Shown: piece by piece, positions 22,013 through 34,345 of the stretch
Layout: each line of letters begins with the position of its first letter
Position numbering within the stretch: position 1 is the stretch's first letter
Source of the DNA: Glebionis coronaria
Taxonomy: Eukaryota > Streptophyta > Magnoliopsida > Asterales > Asteraceae
NCBI GenBank assembly: GCA_025667525.1
Contig: CM046881.1
Location: 30,949,580 to 31,013,579 of the forward strand
Length of the DNA stretch: 64,000 bases
Reading direction: 5' to 3'
The notes under the pieces: generated by a model
Told to the model about the DNA's origin: nothing
The model's input: the letters and a program-made list of their open reading frames with translations, nothing else
The model's database searches: none
Position numbers and translations under genes: made by a program

Positions 22013-25000
22013 GTAGTAACCCGAACTTTAAAATCAACATTTAGACCGAGTTCTAATACTAATTCTATTATTTAGACCAATAATTATTAATCAACTTTTA
22101 TTTGTCATGTTCGTTTGACGACTAATAATGATTTCTCGACTAGATGGCAAGATTAGGGTTTTAATGTATCAAATATGTGTCATTTATTATTTATCGGCAA
22201 AGTCTATATCCGTCATCGACGTAAATATCCTCGTTATGACATAGAAATATTTTCTATTATCGTCATTTTAATTTCTCATTTTACGAGCATTCTTCGTAAT
22301 TTACATTAAGCCTTTAAGAGTCATTCGTATATGGGACACGTTAACGATTATTGAAATATAAGCCCTCGTTTATTTATTAAAGTATCAACGTTCTCCAAAT
22401 GACGATGTTTATATTTTATATTGAGTGTTTATTTTTCGTGTTTTACGCGTATCTTTCAAATCGCGGAATTTCGAAAATATCGAACTCTAATAATACCCAT
22501 TTTAACAATTGTACCATGCTAGTTCTAACAAATTGCCGCCATACCCTCAAGAACCACAAGACACGTGTCTTGTTAAATATTTCATTATAAACAAGTGTTG
22601 TATTTAGACATTACGAATGATGTTTGAGTAACCACGTGTTCCATATTACATGCATGTTGATCATTCACTTTCATTTCTTATTCTTAACTTTACAACAAAG
22701 AAAACATTGCGTGTCTTCTCCTTGAAACCGAACCAAATAACATTTACAAAATCAATTACTATCAAACTTTACTAAACTATTTTGATAATTGGTTAAGGTT
22801 ATGGTACTAGCTAAAGTTCTTGAGTTTTATTATCTCTAACAAAGCATCACCATAATTCTTTGTATTTTTTGGGGGGCTGAGTTAAAAAGGATTTTTGGCA
22901 AGTGATATTAGCTTGGGTAAAAATCTTTGGGTTGGTTAAGTTGTTGATTGGAGCAAGGATAAATACTTTTTGAAGGTTTTGTTGATATATTGTTGTATGA
23001 TCACCTCTTTTGTATGATCATTGATTTCCTTCTATTTTATTCTCCATTTTGTAAAAGTATATGTAATTTATCATTTTCTCACTGTAAATGATAGTTTTCA
23101 ATAATCAATTAGTATTTTGGACATTGTATATGAGTTATGATACTTGAAAAAGTTGATAAACAAGTCTAGAATCAAACTATTAAATAGGCAATTTTGGATG
23201 ATTTAAGAAACTTGTTATTTGGGTGACATCAATGGGTACTTTACTTAGGTAGTTTAAGAGTCATAGGGTTATTGGTATATGTTTTGTGATGATTTCGCCG
23301 GGTGGTTTGTCCCGTAGCGATTCTCCGAGAGTAAGTTACGACCGACTTAGTAAACTCGGTCAGAAACTAATCTGCTAGAAAGATGGACTGTTTACTCATA
23401 GATTTCGTATACCAACATATGAATATCTAAAACTAAAAGTTGTAGATAAAATCATGTAGGATTAGAATCAATCGGATAGTTTACTACGGATAAACGATTT
23501 GGAAATGGCGGGCAAAAGGTAGAACTGAGGTTGGTTGTGATTCACAGCCCATACTTCTATTGATAAAATGAGCATCTTAGCTATGTTAAACATAATTTAA
23601 GTTCATATAAGCTTAGGATATATATATAGTAAAAGAGTTCATGGTCATGTCGATATAAATAAATTGGTTAGACGATTTACGGTTTAGGAATAACGGCTTA
23701 AATAGCAAGACATGTCGTAAAATGTGTTAAGTTGAACCATAGAGATAAAACACTTGACTTAATCATATTAATAAAACCCGATGTGGTATGAACCAATCAG
23801 TAATTGTAGAATCTTTTTATACTGATAATTAGGTAACCCGAGACCCGACTAACATAAGATACTAAGTCGACAACGTTTGGAGGCGTTTTAAAACCCGGAA
23901 AGCTTATAAAGTGGATTTGGACCACAAAAGCCCAACATATCATTATAATGGCTATTGGTCCATTGTTGGACATGAGGTTAGGATTAATATATGAGTTCAA
24001 CCTGGTCATATAATGGGCTTAAGTCACTTGGGCACTTAATGGGCCATTAGTGGACTAGTAAGGGGCTTTGTTTATCAAAAAAATGAATAACATTTTATGA
24101 ATGTTGGATTTTTATTAAAAGTTTTATAAAGACTTTATAAAACTTATGCAATGTCCAAACTTACTAAAGTGAACTATTTACATATACATATATGACTTAT
24201 GTATAATCTTGAACCTAAGACACGTCTCGTCATGTTAGGTCGTGTTCGATCATATGTCAACGGTTGGACATCTCGCTCTCGATTAACGAGCGATTGATAG
24301 CTCGTGAAGTCGTGTATCGACTATTGGACATTTGTTCCTTGATCTACGTGTAGTATGTATTTCAGGTGAGTTCATAGCCACGCTTTTACTGCTTTATATG
24401 TGTCTATAAACCCGTGAGGGGGAATACATGTTCTTGGTAATTAATCATACGTTTATATATATCCTTTTGAAATGACACATGATTGTGAATAAACATTCTT
24501 TGTTGGATATATGCTTTGAATGAATACAAGTTGTTGTTAATAAACGTAAATACGTTTGATTGAATGCTTTTAGAAAATGAACACAAGCGTTGATTGTATA
24601 GGTAATGAGCCACTATTAGTAAGGCTAAGTTGCTTATTGCCATTAAAAAGTCCCTATAAATCGTGAACCGTTAACTACCTGTGATGGGTAGGCGCTCGTA
24701 AAGACGAATGGATCTATTGGGAATGATGACCCCCACCCAGGCAGGTCGCACCTGTGAGTTGGAGGCTCAGTTGGGTGTGTTGTACGTGAGGTATGGGTAT
24801 TTGGCAAGATACCTGACTAGGGTAAATTAATTTATTAAGGCATCGGTGTCATGAGCTTAGCATAATAGTGTGGAATATAGGTATTGTATGTGTTGCAATA
24901 TCGCTAATGGATGAGATTCTTGTATTCAAAAGCATAATGGTTTATTTAAAAACCCATGATTGTTTATTTAAGAAACCTATGAATTCACTCAACCGTTGTG

Positions 25001-25309
25001 TTGACATTTTAGCATGTATTCTCAGATGTATAGGTTTGAGAGCAGATGGAGCATGGAGCCGCGCCGGATAAACTAAAGGCAAAGAAAACAGTTTCCATTC
25101 GATACATTTGACAAATATTTATTTTTATTAAGATTTGTGTAAATTGTTGGGACCTCTTTTTATTGAAACTCTGAATTACTAAGACTGTCGAATGGTTTAT
25201 TTTTATAAAACGTCTCTTTTAAGGTCGTTTTCTATGACTGTGTCTGGTGAACTATGAAGTAGCACCTAATGTTGATATTCCTTTGCCTTGTGAAATTGGG
25301 GGTGCTACA
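22013..25309 (+). repeat. 3' LTR of the LARD (3297 bp)
   Basis: It starts TGTAGTAACCCG after the purine tract and ends GGTGCTACA. It contains the donor-like CAGGTGAGT at 24363 and the acceptor-like TCTCAG ending at 25025, spaced as in the 5' LTR. No protein gene is present. Confidence 0.85.
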
Positions 25310-25382
25310 GTCTTGAAGTAGCATCGACTACGTTTAAACCGGAGAATTCTACGTTACGTTCTTACGTTTACATACACCGTTT
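25310..25382. other. 73 bp sliver between the LARD and a Tekay-type LTR
   Basis: There is no gene. It has weak similarity to the inner part of the Tekay LTR (AAACCGGA followed by TACG-rich text, compare 6527-6590), in an order that does not fit one continuous LTR. Confidence 0.35.
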
Positions 25383-25504
25383 TGGTGACACTCCGACACT
25401 TCAGGAGATAAATTTATCCGTGAATATTATTTTGGAATTTTAAATTTGTGTTGGTTCATAAACTCACAAATTTACGAGAAGAGATTCGGACTTACGTGCA
25501 TAAT
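25383..25504 (+). repeat. Start of an outer Tekay-family LTR (left piece)
   Basis: The stretch from about 25383 (GGTGACACTCCGACA) aligns with the start of the Tekay 3' LTR at 6394, including TTGGTTCATAAACTCACAA and ACTTACGTGCATAAT. The LTR is broken off at 25504 by the Athila-type element and resumes at 41848. Confidence 0.8.
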
Positions 25505-28500
25505 TGATTGCAGTGTTTTACCACACCTTTAGGAAAAGGAGGGTAAATAGGGAAAAGTATTAAGTGATGATTTAGGAAAATCAAGCACTAATGACCCTAG
25601 TGAAGTGAAAGTTCGTTTCCCAAGGAGGTATATGTGTGTGACTAAAATGTAGCAAGATTTGAGATTAATATTGGTTAGAAGGGGATGAGAAAAGAGGATG
25701 ACGAATACGTGAAATTAATTACTACTACGACTACACGTAAAACCGTAAAAAGTATAAAAAGAAAAATTAATTCTAAAAATTACCAAAAATTTACCAAAAT
25801 CAAAATAAATAAACTAAGAGTTTACCAATGATCAAAACTTTTTCAAACCTTTTAATTAATTAAATATTCAATTTTTAAATGCTAATTAAAGCCCTAAAAA
25901 TCAAATTAATTATCAAAAAGCCCAAATAAAGATTTTTCAATTGGTAAACCTCTAAAATGACCTAAAAAGATTAAAAACTATTTTTAGAAAATTTTAAACT
26001 AATAAAAACTGTTTTTTAATATTTTTAGAAAATTTTAAACTAATAAAAACTATTTAAAATGATTTAAAAACTATTAAAACTAAAATAATTATAAAAATTA
26101 ATCTAAAGATGATAAAATTAATCTAAGAGTTGCAAAAATCCTTTTTTAATGTATTTAAGCTAAGAAAAATGTAAAAAGTGAAAAAATGTGAAATTTGAAA
26201 AAATAATAATAAAATAATATTAAAATAATATTAAAAATTCAAAAATTATAAAAATTCTAAAAACTTACAAACTAGTTTATTTTAACCTAAATAAACAGAA
26301 AATGAAAGTGAAATGACCAGAATACCCCTATTGGGCCCTCAAATGGGCCAAAACCAAAATCAGTCAACACTAATGGGCTTTTTAGCCTAAAAAGTCAAAC
26401 TTGGCCCAATTGACTTGGAAAAGCCAATCTGACTCAAAATTTAATTCTAAACACAAAACTCTGAAGGCCCAAAAGCTGAAAGTGAGCTTATCACAGCTTA
26501 TTAAGAAAACAGCTTATCCTTATTGGGCCATTAAGCCCATTAAGCAATAAGTTAATGCCATAAGCTCTAATTTGACACACAACCTTCTTTTGGGATACTA
26601 AAGAGATCTGTAAAAAGAAATTTTGAAAAAGCACACTCAGTAAGCCAGAAATAAGCAAAGTTCAAATTCACAAAACAACAAAATAGTCGGGTTTGAGATT
26701 TAGGGCACCTCAGAAGCTCTAGTTTTTTTGAAAAAGCTCACAAATAGCTTAACTAAGAATAATCAATCAAGAAAATCACAAAAAGCCAAGTAGAATAAGC
26801 GGTGAGAACCAATAAGCACTCTGAAAAAGCCAAATAAGCTAGTTTCCTAGCAAAAGCTTAACCAAAAGACTTGTAACCTTCCAGACTTGATATTAAGCTG
26901 AGAAAAATGAGTTCTATTACAAAAACTAAGTTGTTGCATGTACCAATAAGCAAAACAGATTCAATAAGCTATGTGAACAAGTTTGACCAAAAGTCAAACG
27001 CTGATAAGTGAAATTCAAACGCTGACAAGCACAAATTGGACGTTGACAAACTTAATGAAGTGTTTAGACTTGTTTTTCACCCTGCTGGTCAAGGTTTGAG
27101 TGCAAACCTTGTGAATCAAGGCCTACCTGTTGAGTAGTCTTGACAAGTTTTTGGCACAAGTAAGCCAATAAGCCAGTAAGCTTATAAGCTATCAACAGAT
27201 AAATCCAAGTAGCCAAATAACCTCACAAGCAGCACACAAATAAGATTCAAGCAACAAAACAACAATCCTTATACTATAAATCACAATGCAACACCAAATG
27301 AGGTGGTCACTTTGCTGATGCAAATAACCACTTCAACCAACTTTGATAAGCTATAACAAACACAATAAGCCACCAAATTCAACAACCAGATAATCAATAG
27401 ATAGCTTATCACCCAAACTATTCCCAAACCTGATTTCAGACCTTAGATCCAAGTAACAAAGAAGTTATTGGCTCTGATGTGTTTGACCAATCTCAAAAGC
27501 ACTTTTATCAGATTTTAGCAAAACTTCCAATCATTTTTCCAAACCTTCAGAAACTTAACCAATGACTAAAACTTGTTCAAAATGACTTGTTTAGACTTCC
27601 CAAACCCTAAGAACCAAGGGCACAAGGCCACAAGGCCTTATGAACCAGTAATCCCAAACAGTCCTTAATAAACCACTTTTCAAAGCAACTTGTGATTTTT
27701 AAACACATCCTACTGATTTTATCATTCAAATAGCTACACTAGGTGACAACTAACAGATTGCAACCATAAAACACAAAGCACAAACATAGAATCACCAAAT
27801 CATATACCAAAATGCAAAACAGACAATATCATATGATTTTTGAGAGGAATCTTAAAAAGAGGTTATACATGTCCTCCACAACATCCTAGGAGGACCAGCA
27901 ATGCTCCTTGGACCTTGTTCAACAACTAGAACAAGACCAAGGTACTTCAATAAGAAAGATGGATGAATGCCTTGGTTGATGTTTCAAAGCAGAAACTCAA
28001 GGGCTTGATTTCTTCAACACAATGAACAAACAACCCAACCAAAGACCCTAATCCCTTCACAAGCTTGGTGTCAACAAGCTTGCAAGAGCTTATAGCTTTT
28101 GGTTGAGGATTAGTACACAAAAATAAGCAAATTCAGAAACCTCTTTTCAAGCTTTTTCAAACTTGAAAAACCTTACCTAACATAAACGTCCTTGAACCAA
28201 ATGATTCAAGCACACTTATAGCAACAAATGGAACTCAGAATCACCTTTAAACAACACCAACTTTCAAAAACATAAAAAGGAATTACAATTTTCTCAAAAT
28301 ACCAACTTATATAAATTTAAAAAGGAATTACAAGTTTAAAAGGTAAAACTGGAACAAAGGGACTCTCACAGGTTGAGGTCTCCTTTTATAGGAAAATGCT
28401 ATGTTAACACTATTCATAAACCCTAGAAGTGAATTTCCAATATTGTCCTTGAGGTCTTCTAGACGATTATTTGATATGAGCTGTCCAAAATGATCAAGGA

Positions 28501-29450
28501 CGTTCATTTTAGCTTTGGGGTTAAGCTAAGAGCCTTGGCTGTTGATCTTGCCACGTGGCAAGCCTTGGAGAGCAAGGTGTGATATGATTGGTGGACGGGT
28601 TTGAATGGTGGGGTCACATGGTGAGTGGGAGTGAGGGTTTTAAGGTTGGGATGGGTTTCTGGGCGTGTGAACTAAGCGTGGGTAAGGGTAATTTCTTTTT
28701 ACCCTTTGGTTTAAGTGGGGTGGTAACTGGGTTCCTCATGGTAAACAGTAAAGGTTTTGATCCGTTTTTGTAGGGAAAAAGGTGTTTGGCGCGTGTTTGT
28801 TGTGTTTAAACTTTGGAAAATGGCAGTAGTAGCCCTTGTGTTTTGGTGAAGTTTGTAAAACGTGTTTATTCAGCCATAAAACTCCTTTCCTTTGTTAATA
28901 AACTTTCATTTTTTATGCTTTTGCCACCAAACTTTTCCAAAAAGGTTTAAAGGGTTATTTTTGCCATGTTTTCATAATTGAAGGACTGATTTTGGACTTT
29001 GTTGATCTTCAAAGGTCTTCAATATATCATTGACTTCATGAGGGACCATAATTGACAAATTAGATTTGATGAGGGACTAATCTTGCCAAATCTTCAAAGT
29101 TGAAGGACCTTTTTACAATTTTGACAAACTTAAGGGACCAAACTTGTAATAATAAATTCGCAAGGGTTTTAAGTGTCATTTCTTCATTGTTTGAGGATCA
29201 ATCTTTCATATCTTCAAGTCTTCAAGGGTAAATCTTGGATAAATCATGAACTAGGGCCCGGTTCTTTGTACGGCTTCGTTTCTCGTGTCCGTTTTTCCTT
29301 GTTTCTTGTGATCTTTTGTATTTTTCACGATATCCATACCTAAAATACACAAGTAAACAAACACAAGCATATATATGGTATTTTATGACATTTTTGTGCA
29401 TTTAAAGCCCGAAAAGAACGATGAGATCATGTATAAATTCCATCTCATCA
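25505..29450 (-). repeat. 3' LTR of the Athila-type element (3946 bp)
   Basis: It matches 38034-41847 along its whole length. Relative to that copy it has a tandem duplication of about 45 bp near 25985-26040 and keeps about 90 bp (28411-28500) that the other copy has lost. I count six substitutions in the first 215 bp. No gene is present; the text is rich in ATAAGCTTA-like motifs. Confidence 0.92.
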
Positions 29451-29467
29451 CTCCCCCATACTAAGCC
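29451..29467 (-). promoter_or_regulatory. Polypurine tract of the Athila-type element
   Basis: On the minus strand it reads TAGTATGGGGGAG immediately before the LTR start TGATGAG. Two similar tracts occur upstream near 31194 and 31250. Confidence 0.82.
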
Positions 29468-31622
29468 ATTGTCGTGCCCTCACGCAATGCTAGAATAGAG
29501 TATCTAAGCATCACCAAAGTTCAAATTTATTATTCTTTTTTTTGAAAAGTGAAAGACTTGCAACAATGCTACGAAGACGTGTAAAGACATAATGTATGAT
29601 TTTCATCACGAATGTGACTTTTAGGGTCAAAGAATAGAAACAAGTAAATGTCCCTTAGAGTAAATTTCGTCATCCTTGATTGTCATACATTCCATGCTAA
29701 GTGAAAAAACGAGATCATTGTTGGTACAAGTCACAATGCTAACACTACTCATATGTCCAAATTGTGTAATACTTTTTCACCCCGCAATTCTAGTTATTAT
29801 AAAAGGAAATGGGTTACTAGCATTTTTTAACTATTTGTCATGGATCACAAGTGATTCATATTGACTTATTTGAGTAGTTATTAGTCCGAAAGCAAAGTAG
29901 CACGATTTAATCAATAGTTAGCCGAAGGACAAAATCTTTTAAAATGGCTTCTCGTGTATTTCCTTAAGTTCATATCTTGGCATAACTCGTTTCACGATTT
30001 GAGACCTTTCTCGGACCGATATTTGGCATGTACTTCATACTTCAAATCTTGGGAAGATGTTCTTAAAATTATGGTCTTCTCTTCATATATTTGTAATTTC
30101 TTCACTTGACGTTTTTGAGAGATTCTTCATATTTGGACCACGACTTTATCATTTTTCTTCAATCTTTATTTTGGACTTTGATATACAACGATCCGCCTCC
30201 TTTTCGGACTTGGATATATTCATCCTCATACCTTGTAAGGGTCTTTTTGGATAGACTTTCTCCATGATCTTTAGGGGAGTAATTGCTTTTCGTCGTGTGT
30301 CTCGATCCTTCATATTGATTTAGGAATAATGATACTTCACATCATCTTGGATCTTTAGCAACAAAATATAGATCCTCATGCCTTGTTAGGGCCTTTTTGG
30401 ATCTTCACCAATCTTCGCGTCCCGCTTCAATAAGTTATGCCTTGGCTATGAACTCTATTCAACCCCAAACAACTTTTAAACGATCTTGCGCTAGAGGCTA
30501 AGTAACCTTTCAAATCGTACGACCTTACTTATTGCAATTATTTTTATTCCTAATGCATTGATCTTATGGGAAGAAAAAGCCACAATTAAAAACATATGAG
30601 TTTTTGAAAGAACATTGTCATGTTCTACGTTTAGCATGATCACTTGTCTAACTCTATCATCTCTCGTTCTTCACTATATAAAGACCTCTAATTAAAGAGA
30701 CTCGTGAATACTTAGCCATGCAAGTCAAAATTATGCCAAATTTAGATTAGCTTTCATTAAGACTATATCAAATCAAAGTTTTGGGTTTTCAAGCCACCTA
30801 TAGGATCTTGCACTTTCTTGGACTTTTTCAAGTTTAGAGAATGCATTTTATAGTTCCCTTGATAAGTGACTTTCTAGGATCAATAATAGGAACTTGCGAA
30901 AAGTTCTTGTTCTTAACCCGAATGAGCTAAGACTTTCGCGTTTTAAAGTTCCCTATATAAAAGTCTAGCAAAACTTGAATTGAGCGGGTTAAGGAATTTA
31001 AATGGCTCCAAATGCCCATCAAGTCAAAAATTAACTCTTATTCTACCCATCGGAAAATATACATTCGTATCTTAAAAACACTTATGAAAACTTAAGAAAT
31101 TTTTTAAAATTTGGCCATTTTTAGCCTTATTAGCAACAAAACAAATCCTTGAAAGTTGGAAAACGTGAGGGCGTAGCAAAGCAAGTATCTATTCACCCCC
31201 CATACTAAAAGTAAACATTGTCCTCAATGTTTCGAGTCTAAAGGTGGAGCACCCCCATACTAGAGACGAAGAATCGAATGCTTAGGATCTAGCATGGAAA
31301 GGGTGATCAACAATATATCTAAAGCCGTTTATGAATTATGCTAAAAGATAATTGTTAGAACAATAAAGGATATGTCATGGATTCGTGAAAAACTTCTTCA
31401 AGCAAACGATGGAGGCTCACGTAAACGAACACGAGAGTCTTCAATCGTAGATGATGATGATCTAGATAACACAATCACAAACAACCACGAGACAACGAGT
31501 TGGAAGGGTACAAGTCCCCTTATTAGTGATTAGTAAGCATAAAAGGATAAGCATGGGATCTCCCCCCCGAGGCACCTCGTTTTTGATTACCGAATCATGA
31601 GCTCGACTCGATCCCCTCAATG
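29468..31622 (-). other. Non-coding 3' region of the Athila-type element
   Basis: This is the position where some Athila elements carry an env-like ORF. I find no long ORF, signal peptide or membrane pattern here, so either the gene was lost or this lineage lacks it. Two extra TAGTATGGGGG-type purine tracts on the minus strand (about 31194 and 31250) are the only notable features. Confidence 0.6.
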
Positions 31623-33429
31623 CTAATTATCATTGGGGAAGGTGACTTGGTCGAGGTCAACCATTGAAGGAATTTCCCCACCAAAGTAGTGCTTAAGCCT
31701 ATGTCCATTCACCTTGAAGTTAGGACCATCATTCTGAGCTAGCTCGATGGTCCCATAAGGAAACAGTTGTGTCACGGTGAAAGGACCCGACCAACGAGAT
31801 TTCAATTTCCCGGAAAATATCTTAAGTCTAGAGTTAAAAAGTAACACTTGATCACCAACGTTAAAAACCCGGTTTTTAATTTTTGAATCATGAAACTTTT
31901 TAGTCTTTTCTTTGAAAATCTATGAATTTTCATAAGCATTGTCTCTTAATTCATCTAATTCATTCAATTGTATTTTCCGGTGATCTCCCGCGGTCTTTAA
32001 GTCAAAGTTCGCATGCTTAAGGGCGCAATATGCCTTGTGCTCCAATTCAATGGGCAAATGACAATTCTTCCCATAGACTAACTTATAAGGAGTGCAACTG
32101 ATAGGTGTCTTATAAGCGGTCCTAAAGGCCCATAAAGCTTCATCGAGTTTGTCGGACCATGAAGCACGGTTTTCTCCAATCGACCTCTCTAAAATCCTCT
32201 TCAAAGCTCGGTTCGAAACCTCGACTTGCCCACTCGTTTGCGGGTGATAAGCCGTAGAAAGACGATGAGTAACTCCATATTTCTTTAAGACCTTCTCGAA
32301 TTGGTCATTACAAAAATGGGTTCCACGATCGCTTATAATAACACGAGGGGTTCCGAACCGAGAGAATAGTTGCTTCAAAAAATTCACTACCACACGAGCA
32401 TCATTAGTAGGTAAAGCCTTAGCTTCCACCCACTTAGAAAGGTAGTCCACCGCGACGAGGATATACTTGTTACCATGAGATGATGGGAAAGGCCTCATAA
32501 AGTCTATGCCCCAAATGTCAAAAATCTCACACACTTGAATTATGTTTTGCGGCATTTCATCACGTTGAGACGATTTTCCTTGACGTTGGCACGAATCACA
32601 CGACTTCACAAGTGCGTGTGCATCACGATAGATAGAAGGCCAAAAGAAGCCGGCATCAAACACTTTCTTAGCCGTGAGATTAGCACCATGGTGACCACCC
32701 GTGGGTCCCTCGTGACAGGCTCTAAGGATATTAGAAGCTTCGGCACCAAAAACACACCGTCGAACGAGTTGATACGCACAAACCCGAAAGAGATAAGGGT
32801 CGTCCCAAAAATAGAACTTGACGTCACGAAAGAATTTTCGCTTTTGTTGTGTCGTCATACCCTTGATTATGAAATTGCCCGCATGGTAATTTTCACAGTC
32901 GGTAAACCATGGGGTGGTGTCTTTAGAATTCACTACACCGAGAGTCTCGAGAGGAAATGTTTTGGTGATTTCCTTGTTCTCGAAAACATCTTTGTGAGGA
33001 TCTTCTAGACGAGAGAGATGATCGGCCGCTAGATTCTCGGCTCCTTTTTTGTCAAGCACGGTGACATCAAATTCTTGGAGGAGGAGAATCCAACGAAGCA
33101 ATCTCGGCTTAGCATCTTGCTTAGCTAAGAGATACTTGATAGTCGAATGGTCGGTATACACGATGCTTTTAGTTAAGACGAGATAAGGTCGGAATTTCTC
33201 AAAAGCATAGACCACGGCAAGGAATTCCTTTTCCGTTGTGGTGTACATTAATTTAGCCTCAGTCATCGTCTTACTATCATAATGGATAGGACGGAAATAA
33301 TTTTCATAGCGTTGCCCTAAGACGACCCCTATAGCATAATCACTTGCATCGCACATGATTTCAAGGGGTAGTTCCCAATTAGGAGAAACAAGAATGGGAG
33401 CTTCGGTAAGTTTCCTTTTGAGAGTTTCG
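31623..33429 (-). pseudogene. Athila-type RNase H and integrase
   Basis: The reading is in one frame from about 33429 to 31623, with an in-frame stop at 31920-31922. RNase H starts with [15 protein letters not shown] (33356) and includes [10 protein letters not shown]. The integrase zinc finger is [12 protein letters not shown] and CDSCQRQG. The catalytic triad is Asp in GIDFMRPF, Asp in IISDRGTHF and Glu in [14 protein letters not shown]. The C-terminal end has the SRWSGPFTV module (31800) and then stops after about 40 residues with no chromodomain, as expected for non-chromovirus Ty3 elements. The catalytic residues are preserved although the frame is interrupted. Confidence 0.92.
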
Positions 33430-34345
33430 AAAGCTCTAACACAATCCTCGTTGAAATTGAAAGGAGCATCCTTCTCGAGAAAGGTGTGTCATAGGTCGAG
33501 AGATTTTCGAAAAGTCTTTGATGAAACGACGATAAAAGCCCGCGTGGCCTAGGAAACTCCTAACTCCCTTAACGGTTTTGGTGTGAGGTAACTTGGCGAT
33601 GACGTCTACCTTAGCTTTATCGACCTCAATCCCCGCTTTTGAGACCTTATGTCCTAAGACGATTCCTTGTTTACACATAAAATGACATTTTCCCAATTAA
33701 GCACTAGATTGGTTTCTTCACAACGTTTTAACATTTGCTCGAGATTAGATAAACATAACGTGAACGAATTGCCAAAAACCGAAAAGTCATCCATAAACAC
33801 TTCCATCGACTTCTCGATCATATCGTGTAAAATGGCCATCATACACCGTTGAAACGTACCCGGTGCATTACAAAGTCCGAAAGGCATCCTACGATAAGCA
33901 AACGTTCCATAAGGACACATAAACGTAGTCTTCTCTTGATCACGAGGGTCGATAGGGATTTGAAAGTAACCGGAAAACCATCTAAAAAGCAATAGAATTC
34001 ATTTCCCGCGAGTCGCTCTAACATTTGATCCATGAAGGGCAGAGGAAAGTGGTCTTTACGAGTGGCGTCATTTAACTTTCGGTAGTCAATACACACCCTC
34101 CAACCGGTCACAACACGAGTGGGAATTAACTCGTTGTTTTCGTTGGGCACAATGGTCATTCCTCCCTTTTTAGGGACACAATGGATTGGGCTCACCCATG
34201 GGCTATTGGAGATAGGATAAATCATTCCCGCGTCAAGGAGTTTTAACACTTCCTTTTTAATGACATCGTGAATTTTGGGATTCACCCTTTTTGACTTTGA
34301 ATTGCGGGTTTGTAGTCCTCCTCCATTAAAATCTTGTGAGTACAA
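33430..34345 (-). pseudogene. Athila-type reverse transcriptase, broken by frameshifts
   Basis: RT is spread over three frames. Segment one, 34345 to about 33980, has SPWVSPIHCVPKKGG and WRVCIDYRKLN. Segment two, about 33990-33690, has IPIDPRDQEKTTF, the RRMPFGLCNAP block and the catalytic FMDDFSVFG (near 33800). Segment three, about 33696-33436, has GHKVSKAGIEVDKAK and FLGHAGFYRRFI. Frame changes occur near 33980, 33690 and 33440-33480. A further break near 34300 separates it from the protease ORF. All signature motifs are legible, so decay is by indels rather than by age alone. Confidence 0.92.

Larger units (their letters stand above)
17119..25309 (+). mobile_element. LARD-type non-coding LTR retrotransposon
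   Basis: Two long direct repeats (17119-19479 and 22943-25309) differ by about 4% in a sampled 190 bp stretch. They flank a 2.5 kb interior with a degenerate tRNA-Met-type primer site after the first and a purine-rich tract before the second. No gag or pol homology is seen inside. The size and lack of coding capacity fit a large retrotransposon derivative, moved by proteins supplied from elsewhere. Conserved LTR blocks shared with the Tekay LTRs point to Tekay as the helper. The first 930 bp of the 5' LTR are missing. Confidence 0.82.

Noticed and set aside
28588..28773. 61-codon Gly/Trp-rich ORF in the Athila-type LTR
   Set aside because: The corresponding sequence in the other LTR (near 41000-41170) has changed and no family resemblance is seen. 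It is LTR sequence, not a gene.
29468..31622. Env-like gene in the Athila-type element
   Set aside because: The longest frames are below 80 codons and show no signal peptide, membrane helix or conserved motif.
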